From NCBI RefSeq assembly GCF_963576545.1, contig NC_083654.1, forward strand, positions 19,929,699-19,993,698: 64,000 nt of DNA, written 5' to 3'. Under the pieces are notes generated by a model. The model was not told where the DNA came from and ran no database searches. It saw nothing but the letters and a program-made list of their open reading frames with translations. A program made the translations under genes and the position numbers. This document shows, piece by piece, positions 1-12,924 of this stretch (the stretch's first letter is position 1; the number at the start of each line of letters is the position of its first letter). Source of the DNA: Limanda limanda. Taxonomy: Eukaryota; Chordata; Actinopteri; Pleuronectiformes; Pleuronectidae.

Positions 1-7
1 TCTCTGT

Positions 8-262
8 CAATCAATCAATTGTTATTTGTATAGCCCATATTCACAAATCAAAGTTTGTCTCATAGGGCTTTAACATGGTGAGACATCCTCTGTCCTTAAC
101 CCTCAGCAAGAGGAAGGAAAAATTACTAAAAAAACCTTTTTAACAGGGTGAACATATGTATAAACCTCAGAGAGACACATGTCCCTCTCCCAGGACGGAC
201 ACAAGTGCAACAGATGTCAAGTGTAGGAAAACATCATCAGGATAAAGGTTTAAGCAGCACAG
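8..262 (-). repeat. 3' end of a LINE-like retroelement, 5'-truncated
   Basis: The plus strand starts with a short CAATCAAT-type repeat and continues into sequence closely matching 57085-57330, including the stretches on 'tagcccatattcacaaat' and 'gacatcctctgtccttaa'. At 57.1-58.4 kb the same sequence is linked to a minus-strand reverse-transcriptase C-terminus. This copy is therefore read as the 3' tail of the same LINE family, ending in an ATTGATTG-type short tandem repeat on the minus strand. The exact family is not identified. Confidence 0.7.
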
Positions 263-1452
263 ATGAGTGTAAACATTTTGAAACATTGCTATGAGAACTT
301 TTCAGCTGTTCACATCACTAATAATAACAAATCCATGAGGTGATATTACCTGGATTATGTTATTATGGTCCATTGTTCTGTCTACATTTCTAAATCCTCT
401 GAATTAGGAGAAATAAGAGATAATAACTTGGAATAATTGATGTTGGCAGTGATTGAATGAGCCTGTTTACTTGTTTGGTTCAGCGTTGGTCTCTCCAGCA
501 TTTCAAAGCTGATGATCTATGCCTGAGAAAACTCTCACAGTTGACCCAGGAGTTTTCATAGCAGGTAATATAGGTCATATTTGTGGTTTTCTTCCCAGTG
601 ATTTTTAGCCTCAGAGCTTCTCTCCTGACAAAAGTACACACTCACTTTTTTCTCTGCTGCATTCAATTTGAAGTTGATCGAAATGTTTTAAGAAGATCTA
701 TGTCGTTAACTGGAAGGTTCTGGTTGAATTGGTATGGATGGACCTTGCTGGTTTCTCTAAAGAAAACCTTCAAACAAGTCTCCTCATGATATCACTGTTT
801 AACAAATGTATATCTCCAAAGAGCAAAGGTTATAAACGGATTTAGATTAGTCTGTGGTTGGTCACCTGCGGCTCTATCAGGCGATAGACTTTTTGAAGGC
901 GCTGAAATCTGTGCTCTGGAACCTTAATGTCTTTAAGTGCATTCACCTGAGTGTGTGGTTTTCATCACTGCCGATCGGGGCCGGAGCAGATTAAAGCCTG
1001 TGTCTCCTGCAGAGTCACTTGACCCCAGAGGGAAGGTTGATCGTCTCCATTCCCATCGCACACAAAAGACAGATGTCAGTGGGGTTTAAGACCAGTGGAA
1101 AAGGGGCTTAAGACACAGGATAAAGTTGGCAGTTAGTTACACGAGACTTTAAACTCTGGTTAACCTTATGAAAGCACAGTGTTGTGTGTAAAAATATATT
1201 AAAGGTTTTTATCTTATTGTAAAGTAAATAATCCGCTTGAGTTCCTGGTTCACAGGTAAACTTGTTGCTGCGTTTGTCAAACCACAGCATTTAAATTCCC
1301 ATTTCATATTTATATGTGGACTTATCACAACCATCCTGTAAATAAGTGGCAGGCTTTGTGTAGTTGACAAACCAGAAATGTGAAGTACAAGATACACATC
1401 ACAAGTCTATAAGTTGACATTTATTATTTTCCTTGTTGTTTCTCCACCACAG
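263..1452. other. Intron or upstream sequence of ZMYM-A; no gene recognised
   Basis: No exon could be supported here. Small open frames occur (for example 583-789 and 1108-1290), but they have no recognisable motif. The first coding exon of ZMYM-A, with its initiator Met, should lie upstream of 1453. It was not located and may be outside the window. Confidence 0.5.
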
Positions 1453-4400
1453 GTGAAGGAGGAGACAGATGTTGAGTCCATGGAGGCGGTTCCCGACCCT
1501 GAGCTTGTTCATGGATCTTCTCCAAGACTCTCTGAACCTGGAGAAGTGCACTACATTCTCTCTTCTGATAAAGAATGGGAAAAAGAAAGTGGGGCAGCTG
1601 GGATCCCTTATCCTGTATCTGTATCGTCTCTCAATCCATCTGCTTCACAGTCGTCTTTCTCTACAAACCAGACTATCAGAACAGCTGTGGATCGTTGTGG
1701 AGAGTCAGGCAGCTCCTCAGAGTCTGGACCGGAAGGAACCGAGGTGAAAACCGAGGAAGAGTTTGAGACAAATGAACAAAATGTTGTTGTAAATGACAAC
1801 AGCTTAAAGGAAGAAGCTGTAGATGTGAAAGAAGACACGGATATGGAAACGGCTTCAGATTTCAAGGAGGAGATAACAAATGATGGAGACGAGGACCCAG
1901 GTGTTGCCTTTAAGCAGGAGATTGACGCGCAGCAGGAAGATGAGACGCATGACTGCAAACCGATGGCTTCAACAACCCATGACCTCGACGAGATGATGGA
2001 CATTGGTACAGTGGATCAGGTGGAACAAGAAGCTCAGATGAAAGAGGAGGAGCAAGAGAATAGTCCGGCAGATGTGGGAAACCGTGGCGCACCTGGAACT
2101 TCATCTGAAGGTAAAGTGAGCAGGGTTTCAGTAAAAAGTCTCAAAAGTTGAAGTGCTCGAGCAGCAGAGGGCAGAACAGGATGCGACTCAAAGCCGTCAG
2201 CTGACGTTTGTGTTGCTTGTTACTTAAAGTCACCGTATTGTGTTATTGACTTTCCCATCAGTGGCCATGAAGGAGGAAGCTGATGTGAAACCCACCATAT
2301 TGACGCCTCCTCCAGCCGACGACCAAGCGGAGGACGTGAAACTGTCTTTAGATCGGATCCAGTCCAGCTCGTCTCCCTCGTCGACAACCACGACCAGTAC
2401 AGGTGAAGCACTAAAGAAGGGAGGGGCTTCAGATTGTGATTGTGTTCAAACACTGAGCACAATGTCCGAAAGGTTCCTCAGGAAGATGTTCTTGTTGACA
2501 TGACAAATTGTAGAGCAACACTTTTTGGGGATGTAAATACTTTGCACTCAACCAGTTTGTATGTTCCTATAGGAAGAGAGAGCTCATCGCCAAAGGCTGT
2601 GATGAATGGGATGAAAGTATTTAACCCATCACTACCAAGAATAGACGCTGTAAGTATAAGTTAGAAACTCTGGAGCATCACTTGTGTTTCTCTCAAATGT
2701 CTGATTTCAGTTTGTACATTTATTAGACAGATCTAAGAGCAGGGCTTTGTCTTCTTCTCTTGTTGTAGGAGACATCTCAGGCAGATCCGTCCTCTCCCTC
2801 TCCGGTCAAAGTGAAGGACGAGCCTGAAGACGAGGAGTACGACCAGGCTCTGATGTCTTCTGCCTTCACAGCGAGCGTGAAGGATGAGCAGGACACTGTC
2901 AAGGTGGGCGATGCACCGCGGATCACAGGGATAAACCAACATTTACTGTTATACAAACATTATATCGAGGATTGTTATTAGGGATGGGGGAAAAAATCGA
3001 TTCAGTTACAAATCGCGATTCTTGTGAATGACGATTTTAAATCGCCATGCTGCCTCCCAAATCGATTTTTTTTTAAATTAAATTTTTTTTTTAAAAAACA
3101 TATTTAATGGTTTATACGAGGGGGGGTATATGGGGGGAGCAACATCAGCCCAGAGCATGTTGACCAGCTCTTGTTTTTGCACAAGAATCTAAACATACCC
3201 AAGCTCTAGCTTTGCATCGCCTACTTGCAAACAACAATAGCCTACTTTTTGTTTCTTTTTTGTTTATTTCATTTTATTTAATTTACCTTTTATTTATTGT
3301 TTAAAAGTAGCCTAGGTGGCTTACGTTTCTTAATCTGTCAGTTTGTGTGCAGTTGACAGGGGCTATACAATAATAGGGAACATTTTTATTTATTTTCTCT
3401 ATTGGCTGCCCGGCAGTCATTAAGTTAATGTTAATATTTGAAATAAAACTTGTAAAGCTCTAAGTGGATTTGACTGTGTTGTATTTGAAGGTATGATTCA
3501 ACATTTTTCCATGGTCCAGTATTTAAAAAAAAAAAAATAACCAAAAGAAATCCCAGGAAATCGTAATATCGAATCGCAATACTCACAGAATCGCAATACC
3601 CACAGAATCGCAATACATATCGTATCGCCACCTAAGTATCGTGATAGTATCGTATCGGGAGGTCCCTGCCGATTCCCGTCCCTAATTGTTATGAAGGCGG
3701 CGGGTTAGAATTCAGACTGATTTGAGCCACGTGGTAAAAACATGTCCCCTCATTCATTTGTTTCTGCACAGACTTGAAAATGAATAATCACTGACATGGT
3801 TCTCTCGTCTCCCGTTGTCAGGAGGACTTGAAGATCGGTGTAGTCTTCTCAGTGAGTCCAGCTGCTGAGACTCAGACGCTTCCCACCGCCCAACCGTCGA
3901 CTTCGCTCATGTCGTGTTTCAAGTGCAAGAAGAGCCTGATTAAAGGACAGACGGCGTTCCAGAGGAAGGGCTCCACGTCTCTGTTCTGCTCCACCGACTG
4001 CCTCACCACATCCCTCCCAAACGCCCAGGGAGGCACTAAGATCTGCTACAACTGCCAAAAGTAAACTTCTGTCACTCCCTTCATATGTATCGCACTTGAC
4101 TTGGTCTTAAATTTCATTCAATCTGGTCCTAAAGATTCTGAATTGGCCGCAATCCCAGAATGAGCCGAGAACAACTAGCTGCACACCTGTAGAATTTGAG
4201 GTCTGACTGATCTCTTCTCACTCTCTCAGGGTGATAATTCGACCTCAGGATGTCATCCTGGCGCCGGATACTAAAGGAGTCATGAGGGAATTCTGCGGCC
4301 AAAACTGTTTGACCTCCTTTAACTACAAGAAAAACTGCTCCAGCTTCATGAAACAGGAATTCACCAAATCAACACCGAACCTCGGACCACCGTCGATCTG

Positions 4401-7400
4401 CAGCATGTGCACCAGATACTGCATTGTAGGTTGAGCAGAGCAGAGCTGCAATAGTGATAATTATGATGAGATTAATCTGTTGTTTTCCTGATTAATCGGT
4501 TGTTCTGTCAATACATTTTCCTAAATCTGCCTTTCAGAGCAAACACGAGGTGATCCTGAGCGGTTCTGTCCACAAGATCTGCAGCGACACCTGCTTTAAC
4601 CGATTCCGTTCGGTGAACAACCTGTCCATGTCCAGCTGTGGCCACTGTGGCTCCTTCTGCCACAGCAAACCGCTCATGCTGAGGTTGGAGGACGGCAACA
4701 AAACCCTGTGCAACTCTGAATGTCTGGCCAAGTACAAAGAGGTATGAGAAAAACGAACAACATATTTGTTTAGGGTTTTAAAACATAAAAATACAAAATG
4801 AAACTGATTTGTTGTGACGATGAACCCGACATTCTCACTTTCTCTTTCATTTCTCCACAGAGAAGCAAGGTAACTCAGCCTTGTATGATGTGTCAAACAA
4901 GCTGCTTGCTGGCAGAGACGATTGACAACAAAAACACTGACGACTCTGTGAGCCTCTTCTGTAGCAGCAGCTGTTTGATGGCATTCAAGGTCAAAACTGT
5001 CAGCAGCTCAGGTGCTTATCACGTCATTTTGTACTTCAGCTTGTAGTACTTCACTTTAGACCAGCTGATGAGTTTGTTTCCTTTTTTCACAGGTGCTCGG
5101 TTCATATGTGATAGTTGTGGGAAGAACTCCGTACCGGCCTACCACCTCGCCATGTCCGATACGTCCATCAGGAACTTCTGCAGGCTACAGTGTGTCATGG
5201 TTTTTCAGGTAATTCAGATTACTGTTTTTAAAATGCAAAAGAAAAGAGATCCAGAAACGTGTCTTTCCGACGCATGACTCCTCTGGTGTTTCTCTGTGTT
5301 GTAGGAGAATTTCAAGAAGACCGACAAATGTATGAATGTTTTCACCAAGTTGCCCATTGAATCCACGCAAGTCCAGCCGGTCACTCCTCCCGAGCCTCAG
5401 CAATTCTTCTCCAACGTGCGACCGAACCTGGACTGTTCCCAGTGCGCCCGCAACATCATGTTCAAACCCGAAGTCATCCAGATCAAGGTGTTCTATCTGT
5501 TTCTGCTATTTTACCTACTTCTCGGAACCGGAAATACGTTTTTACTGATGTTTGATACAAGTGTCTCATTGATATAAATTAGTCGGAGAAAGACAGTTGA
5601 ACAATTGCATTTTCAGCCGTGTGACACACTCTGACCTCTCTGATCGTTGATCTCAACTCTGTTTGCAGGACAAGCTGTTTTTTCTGTGCGGCGTGGATTG
5701 TTCTAAGGTATTCAAGAGGGTCAACTACGTGACAAGTCTGTGTGAATACTGTAAAATCGAGAAGATCACCAGTGACGCCAAAACAATAGACAACAAAGAC
5801 TGCTACTTCTGCAGCGACGGTGAGGAGACGGACAGAACTGTGCTTCGTCACAGCACAAAACATGATTGGAAGATTCCCAGAGGACAGCACTATAACCTAC
5901 TCATTGCTATTAGTTATATTTGCAAGGATTAAAGTCTTATTTGGTCGTCCTCTCTCCCTCGACCCAGGTTGTAAGCGCCTCTTCAGACACGACCTGAGTA
6001 AAAACTGGGGGAAACACTGCAACTCGTGTGTGTACTGCCACTGTGTCTCCAAGAAGCTGGTGACGGCTCAGTACGGAGGCTCGACGGAGGACTTCTGCTC
6101 TGAGGAGTGCCGCTTCAAATACACCATGCTCTTCTGTCACGTAAGCCTGGTTTCTGTTGTTAGACTCACACTTGCACTGAACCAACGGTGAGGATGACGA
6201 TCTTGTTTGTCCCGGTTTCACATTACCTGTCTGCTCTGCCAGGTGGCGAAGTGCGACACCTGTGGGTGCAAAGGGAAACTGAAGGAGAGTCTTCCTCTGC
6301 TGGGGGAGGTCAAACACTTCTGTGATCTGACTTGCCTGCTGAAGTTCTGCAGTCACAAGGTGGCCACACAGGTCGAGGTGTTGAAAGGTGTGTGTCACTG
6401 TCACCTTTTCATTCATTAATTTCCTATATTGTGGTTTCCACTGTGTCAAATTGAATTCAGCTGACCCTTTTGTGTCTTGTTCTTTTAGGATGTGCAGGAC
6501 CAGGTGAGGCCACACCCATCATCGCCAACGTCATCTCACTTGCGGAACCTCCAACGGAAAAGCATGACGATTCGGACAGAACTGCAGCTCAGCAAAGTAC
6601 AAAGCTCACACACAAACAAGTATTTTTGTTCTAAATGTCTAACACTTGACTTTCAATCAGTTGCCAGGGTTAATTTTCACGTTGTCTTCACAGGCACCGT
6701 CTCACAGACTCAATCAAAGAAATCTGGACATGTAAGTTGGCTGTTATTATGTGGAATTTGATTTAAATCACCAATTACCCAGAGAATAATCTTTGGTTCC
6801 ATTTATTGTCCTGAAAACTATGAAATCTGGAATTGTTTTTTTGTCACCTTCTCGTACAGATTGGTGTTCAGACTGAAGCGGTGAAACTTCCTGCTCCTCC
6901 TGCTGCTCCTGCCCCGAAAATCCTGAAGAACAAGGCTCTTCTCTGTCGTCCCCTGGTGGAGAATAAAGGGGTTTCCTGCAAAGCGCAGACGGCTGATGTT
7001 GAATCACAAACAGGTAAAAGCTTCACCCTGAAACCTGATGACGATGTTGGTCTTTGTGTTTAAAATATGTTATACTAATCAGACTTTTACTGACGCCTCC
7101 CATGCTCATATCAAACTATGTCTTCACTCAGACATTTTTAGGGCCCGAGCACTGACATCAAAGGTGTCTGGTGAGACCCTATTGAAATTGTAATGATTAT
7201 TATTATTATTCAGGCAAATGAATTGGCTTTTTGAGGGCTTTAACATGCTCAACTTCTTACCAAAATTTGCAGAAAGTTAGAAAGTGGTGAAAATTTACGT
7301 ATTCTGAAGGAATTTTCAATGGGCGTCGCAAAATGGCTCAACGGTGCCCCCCGAGACAGCCCGAGACCCCCGGAAGGTGTTCCCATTGACCGATCTTCAC

Positions 7401-10400
7401 AAAAATCAATACACAGGTGTATCATGACCAGACAAACAAAAAAGTATCAGGTGCAATTGGAAAAACAAAACAGGAAGCCTGCTATTTTGTATTTAGTGGC
7501 CATTTTGGCCATATTCCACATTTTTTCTTTGATACACTTGTACCAGGGTTTTCATCGGATCAACTTCAAATTGAGATGAGTGTCATCACAACAAGATGGA
7601 GATAAAAATTGACTGACGGATTTTTTTAAAATTTTTATTTCCCTCTCTATAGATGTTGCTTACCCAGAAGTGTTGATCCTGCCTGTCCCAGTTCCTGTGT
7701 TTGTTCCTGTACCCATGAACATGTACAGCCAGTTTACACCCAGACCCATGTGCCTGCCACTACCGGTACGTACTGCTCCTCAACTCCCCCGAGCCGGTTA
7801 ACTGTCCAGGCCAACTTCTATAATAAGCTGATAGTAACTAATAATATGAATATTTGTATTAGGGTTGGCTAACAAAATCTCACATGGCTGGTACCTACTG
7901 GACCCCATCACAACGCAGATTTCTGTACCTGAGCTGTGTACTGGAATAGTTGTTCCGCTCTCCGGACTCTTACTTTCCCAACCTGCCTCCCACAGCTGCC
8001 CGTGCCCATGTTCCTTCCTGTGACGATGAACAGCGCAGAACGCATCATAGAGACCATCCAGGCGATCAAGGAAAAGATCCCGTCGGATCCCTTCGAGGCC
8101 GAGCTCATCCTCATGGCTGAGATGGTGGCGGAACAAGATGAGAACAGCAAACCTGAGCGACCGAAGGCGAAAGTGCTGGAGAAAAGGACGGAGAGACAAG
8201 ACGCCCCTGATGGTGAGAGACATTAAAACTCTTTAGGGAAACAACGACAAAACCAGAACATGTGAGGTCTTTTCACTGGATGTTAGGACCATGACTTTTT
8301 TCCCACACGATGTATTTAACAGACCACACCAGTAACTTCAGTGACGATTTGGATACAGAAGAATTGACCAGTTTCCTCAACAACTGGGAGGACGCCTCCT
8401 CCGACGCGGGCCTCAGGTCGCCGGGTCGGGGGTACACGCAGGAGAAGTTCAACTCGGCCGTAAAGGTTCCTGGGGGGAGGCCCAGCGAGCCTTACCCAGA
8501 GCCCCCGCCTCCGGCTCCGCCTCCCATGGACATCGAAGCGGACTTCACTGTCGGTGAGGAGATGAGATATATTCTAAATTCCCAGTTTTAGCTCCACCCA
8601 GCTTGACATTTATCTAAAGAGTTGAATCTGAGGCTCATTTGCAATTTGTTGAAATTGCACAGAAACACTGGAGAGGATGTCCCGGCTCAGAGAGAAGGGC
8701 CCTCCCCCCGCGACCACACAACGACGACGACCAGGTCAAAGGAAAGCCCGGGATAAAAGGGTAATCTGACTAAATTTGGTTTTCTTTAAAGTTTCTGGTG
8801 GAGATACTGGTTTTGCAACCCCCTCTCTCTCCCCCTCATAGGGTCGTAAGGCGCAGCGGTCCAAGGCGGCTGCAGCGGCAAATCAGAAAGGCTCCCCCAA
8901 CAAGGATCTGCCTTCGGAATTGCCAAAACTGAACAGTGAGTACGGACTTGACGCCTGGAAGCGATGGATCCAGTGGAGGCAAACTCAGCCCAACGTAGAG
9001 AGACCGCGCATCGGCTGTAAGTCTGAACGTCACGTGAATACAACCACTGAAGCTGACAGGAAACAATAGATATAGATACAATATGTAACAGTTCTTTATT
9101 AAAATGACTAGACCTTTGTTTTCCTGTAATTTAAATTCCAATTGGTGTGAAGTCAGTGCACTTTTACCTGCTTTACTCAACATTGCTCACGTCCTGGTCT
9201 CAGCTCGTCCCATCGAGCTGAAGGAGGATCTCCTCCGATGCACCACGGCCGAGCTGAGCTACGGACTCTGCTGCTTCATCACTGAGGCGAAGCGACCAAA
9301 CGGAGAACAGTACTCCCCCGACAGCATCTTCTACCTCTGCCTCGGCATCCAACAGGCAAGAGAAGCACCACTCTGCTCTCACAGGCACTTATCACAAACA
9401 AGTATGAGAAAAACCATGAACAAAAAAATCTTGTAACTCTGAAATGTCTCCCTAGTTCTCTACGTTTGATAAACTTATAAATTCATATTGATTTTAGTAA
9501 TAACAAACGAGCTGTACCATCAACAAGGGAGTTTATAAATACAACAACATACTAGAGTGAAATACATTACAGCCCTTCTCCTCCCTCTCAGTATTAATCC
9601 TTTTTCTCCACAGTACCTGTTTGACAACAGTCGAGTGGAGAATATATTCATGGATCGCTTCTACAACAAGTTCTCCACTGAGTTCACGACCATGCTGAGA
9701 GCTTTCAAACCCCCGGTCACAGCCACTGGTGAGTTATCACATGTATCCTGCTTCTGAATTTCTACTCTGACAAATCTTTGTCTCTTGAAAACGTGAACAG
9801 ATTTATATCCTGTCTCTGTTCTGCAGGTTACATTCATTCCCGTGTGGAGGAGGACTATCTTTGGGACTGTAAACAGTTGGGGGCGTACTCCCCCATCGTC
9901 CTCCTCAACACCCTGCTCTTCTTCTGCTGCAAGTACTTTGGCTTCACGGCGGTGGAGCAGCACCGTCAGCTGTCCTTCGCCCACGTCATGCGCTGCACCA
10001 AAACCAACCTGGACAACACCAAAACCATTTTCCTGCGCTTCTACCCGCCCATATCCATAAATGAAGCAGAGCCAGGTACCAACATGGCTGATGTCTAAAT
10101 TACAAACTGATATCTATAATAATAACATTGATTTTAACATATTTAAACACAACACGCTTCTTAAATTATAATCTTCATGATTGTATGTATGTAAAAACTT
10201 ACTTACTTTACTCAAAATGATGCAACAAACAGGGAAGAGAAGTCACTGAAGTATGAGCTTGTTATGTTGTTTAGGACAGAAAATCCCACATACACTGTTT
10301 ATTTATCATTTTTCTGTGTTAATATGTTCTTTCATATTTATATATATTAGATTATGAATGTGCGTCTCTGTTACTGCGTCCTCCTCAGATGCAGAGGTTC

Positions 10401-10872
10401 CGTCTAAGAAGCGTAAGGAGGACGAGGCTAAAGAGGAAATCCTGGAGATGGTGGAGAACACGGAGAACCCTCTCCGCTGTCCGGTTCGACTCTACGAGTT
10501 CTACCTCTCCAAGTGGTGAGTTGTGCCACTCAGTGTTTGAATATGTTGACTGTCTTCCTCTGTCAAGTTCCTTTTTATTACGCCTCCTTTTACCTTGTTG
10601 ACACTGACAACTGTCCTCCATCTAGCTCGGAGTCGGTCAAGCAGCGCACCAACCTGTTCTACCTTCTTCCGGAGCGCTGCTGCGTCCCCAACAGCCCCCT
10701 GTGGTTCTCCTCCTCCGCTCTGGACGACACCACCATGGAGGCGATGCTCACCCGCATCCTCACCGTCCGAGAGCTGCATCTCCAAAAGAGCAAAGAGGGA
10801 GAGGCTGGAAAGAGCACACCCAAGGATCCACCGTTTATACCTGAAGAGGAGGAAGACGGGGATTCAGAGTGA
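1453..10872 (+). CDS. zmym4: ZMYM-A: zinc finger MYM-type protein 4-like (5' partial, about 24 exons)
   Basis: A ZMYM-family nuclear protein; the family works in transcription and chromatin complexes and is SUMO-linked. Exons read in phase: 1453-2110, 2262-2402, 2573-2649, 2769-2903, 3822-4060, 4230-4425, 4538-4741, 4861-5011, 5093-5208, 5305-5487, 5669-5819, 5968-6140, 6243-6387, 6489-6596, 6694-6731, 6860-7013, 7653-7765, 7996-8212, 8323-8553, 8663-8760, 8842-9016, 9204-9355, 9614-9728, 9827-10075, 10389-10515, 10626-10872. The N-terminus is acidic with many VKEE/FKEE/VKDE motifs resembling SUMO-acceptor consensus. Exons 3822-6387 hold about nine MYM fingers (repeated C-x2-C and F-C-x3-C pairs). 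Exons 7653-8212 are rich in PVPVP/PMNMYSQ. The C-terminal DUF3504 domain covers 8842-10872, including 'WDCKQLGAYSPIVLLNTLLF'. ZMYM4 is preferred over ZMYM2 or ZMYM3 from remembered C-terminal similarity. The first exon is missing. Confidence 0.88.
2979..3684. mobile_element. hAT-type MITE in a ZMYM-A intron
   Basis: The element begins TAGGGATGGG and ends CCCGTCCCTA; these are terminal inverted repeats with one mismatch in ten. It is flanked by a perfect 8-bp duplication, ATTGTTAT, at 2971-2978 and 3685-3692. An 8-bp target duplication with short inverted repeats is typical of hAT elements. The interior is rich in ATCG-containing short repeats and has no transposase, so the copy is non-autonomous. 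It lies wholly within an intron. Confidence 0.9.
7139..7612. repeat. Dispersed fish-type intronic repeat
   Basis: An intron of ZMYM-A holds a block starting 'agggcccgagcactgac' with an internal (ATT)n run at about 7197-7211. It does not continue the flanking intron and resembles a repeat seen in many fish introns. Boundaries are approximate and no target duplication was found. The open frame at 7319-7579 within it shows no protein motif. Confidence 0.5.
9356..9613 (+). other. GC-AG intron in ZMYM-A
   Basis: The exon ends '...ATCCAACAG' at 9355 and is followed by gcaag instead of gtaag. The acceptor 'ctccacag' precedes 9614. The reading frame is kept (LGIQQ joined to YLFDN), and the equivalent junction in ZMYM-B at 32637 has a normal gtcag donor. 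Confidence 0.8.
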
Positions 10873-12075
10873 TGGAGTCGGATGACAACAGAAGTGACCT
10901 TTTGTTGGTGTAAATGGTTGTAGATTTAACTGAAATGTTCATTTAAACACGGTCCCATAAACCATAAATGGACAATACACACAACTACAAAGTGCTGAAC
11001 AGCTAAGAAAGTCATACTTCATGAACAGGATTTGAAGATATTCAAACACATTGTGTTTGCGTAGCTGGGACTTGGAAGCTGAACGGAACTCAGACTGATT
11101 CAACAGGACACAACTGAACTTTGCGTCTCATGATCAATGCTACTGTCTTCTCCTTCCAGCACGTATCATAATTCTTTGAATAACTTTTCAAATCGGACTG
11201 AAGTTTTTTTCAGTAAAACAGCTATTTCCTCTGAGAGAGATTGAGGTCTCCATGGAAGAGCAGTGAAAAAACATTCAGATTTCTTTTGGTATTAAACATC
11301 TGCACCAGGCGTCAAACCCTCTGATGTTGATCAACAACGTTCCTCTTGTGCAGGAAGCCCACGGGACAGTTTGATTTCTAGTAAACCATATTACACTACT
11401 CTGTGCATAGCTGTTATACCAGGATTATTGCTGGTAACTCAGAAAATTGTGAGTGTATTTTTTTGTTTCGTAACGTCTGATGGTTTGGATTTTCCAAGAT
11501 GACGCGGCAAACCTCCCATAACCATTTATCCATATCTGTGTTCTTCGGGTAATTTTTTTTTGAAAGGTTTGCTCATCTGATGGTAACTTACAGGAAGAAT
11601 CAAACCGTTTTCCCTTTTCCACATTTGTAGAAATGAACAAAGTTATGGAAAATTCCGATCATTATTAAAACGCAACAGATCAATGTATCACTCCTCTTGT
11701 AAAAAGGCTGAAGACTTGTATGATGTGGAAAAAATGCACAATTTTAACCTATTAATTGACTAAACACAAAATCGTCTTTGTTTTGAGCTCATGTTAGTTG
11801 TGTTATTTCATCCAAAGTCGTCTCTTGAGTTATTCACTCTTTGCATAACCATCAGCCCGAAAAATGTAAAAAGTCATGTATATCTTGGTTATATTAACCC
11901 CCCACTCTGAAGAGTATGACTACCAAGGTTCTCCTTAGTATTTTCTATTGTTCTATGTTCTTTTTAAATAAAAAAATTCAAAGTGAAGTTTCAAAGTGAG
12001 ATTCATCAGTTGCTGAAATGTCTCTGTGTGTTTCTCTGTATTTACTGAATAAAAGAAAGTTCTCCATTACAGAAA
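10873..12075 (+). other. ZMYM-A 3' untranslated region
   Basis: After the stop at 10870-10872 there is about 1.2 kb without a coding exon. Candidate AATAAA signals occur near 11967 and at 12048-12053; the latter is followed within about 25 bases by an A-rich run. The far end is therefore placed near 12075. The small open frame at 11425-11640 on the minus strand shows no motif. Confidence 0.65.
12048..12053 (+). promoter_or_regulatory. Polyadenylation signal of ZMYM-A
   Basis: AATAAA within 'tactgaataaaagaaag', shortly before an A-rich stretch at about 12073. It is the last of the candidate signals in the 3'UTR. Confidence 0.6.
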
Positions 12076-12190
12076 AAAAAAAAACGTCCATAATTGGAAT
12101 GGCTAAAGACGTGACAACGGGTTCAAAAAAACATAAATATATAATTATTTAAAACAAGCACGTTTACAGTCGGAGGATATGAACATTGAA

Positions 12191-12720
12191 TTAGATTAGA
12201 TTAGATTTCTTTATTTTATCCACACAACGGGGAAATTCACTTGTTACAGCAAATAAGAGAAAACAGAATTTAAGTAACAGTGCCGAAGCACAATAAAAAA
12301 GATCACAATATGTACACTACTAAACTGCACATAATGAGAGTACAGAAACAAACAACGTGCAAAACAGACACTGTGCAAAAGCAGGTACTGGGGAGAAAGT
12401 GGAATGATGTAAGTGTTATTGTAATGAAAACAAAAATATTATAAGTAATATTGCAACAGTAGTGACCATGATACAGAAAATAATTAAAAAGTAAGTGACC
12501 ATAATATAAATAATACTACAAGATAGCATAATGGAAACATAAATATTGCAATGTAACCATTATAAGTGACCATGATATAAATATAGATGTAAAGTGTTGA
12601 ATATTATTGTGCATGGTAGTGATCTGAGTAAAAAATAAAAAATAAATAAGCAACAACAAAAATACACTAAAAACACTATTTACACACTAAAAAGAGGTAC
12701 GAAAAGTGAGAGCTACTGTA
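12191..12720 (-). repeat. Retroelement-like dispersed repeat
   Basis: Starts with a TTAGA repeat and 'tttctttattttatcc...ggggaaattcac', the reverse of a motif typical of fish retroelement 3' ends; a plus-strand relative lies at 14055-14090. The rest is A-rich and full of short AAAT/AATA motifs with no open frame. Extent is approximate. Confidence 0.45.
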
Positions 12721-12843
12721 ACAGGCTGCCACTCACACATTGAATACTGCACAGTTAAGAGTAAAGTTACTGTATTGACTCATAATGCAGAATCTACAGA
12801 GTAATTGTATACGGTCAAAGTAGTATAAGGAGAACTTCTGCTG

Positions 12844-12907
12844 GTTTATGAGGACACTTTAAAGTAAGTTTATGAGGACACTTTGAAGTAAGTTTATGAG
12901 GACCTTC
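12844..12907. repeat. Short tandem repeat, about 22 bp x 3
   Basis: The unit 'gtttatgaggacactt' plus about six bases occurs three times head-to-tail; the last copy is truncated. It lies immediately upstream of the CpG-rich promoter at 12.93-13.1 kb. Confidence 0.8.
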
Positions 12908-12924
12908 TGCTCTCCGCAGTCTAG

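Noticed and set aside
583..789. 68-codon frame as first ZMYM-A exon
   Set aside because: It has no similarity to ZMYM N-termini, no donor in a suitable phase and an atypical Cys/Phe-rich composition.
5937..6515. 192-codon minus-strand frame
   Set aside because: Antisense of MYM exons that are well supported on the plus strand.
12844..12907. CRISPR-like array
   Set aside because: The copies are directly adjacent with no spacers, and the genome is eukaryotic.
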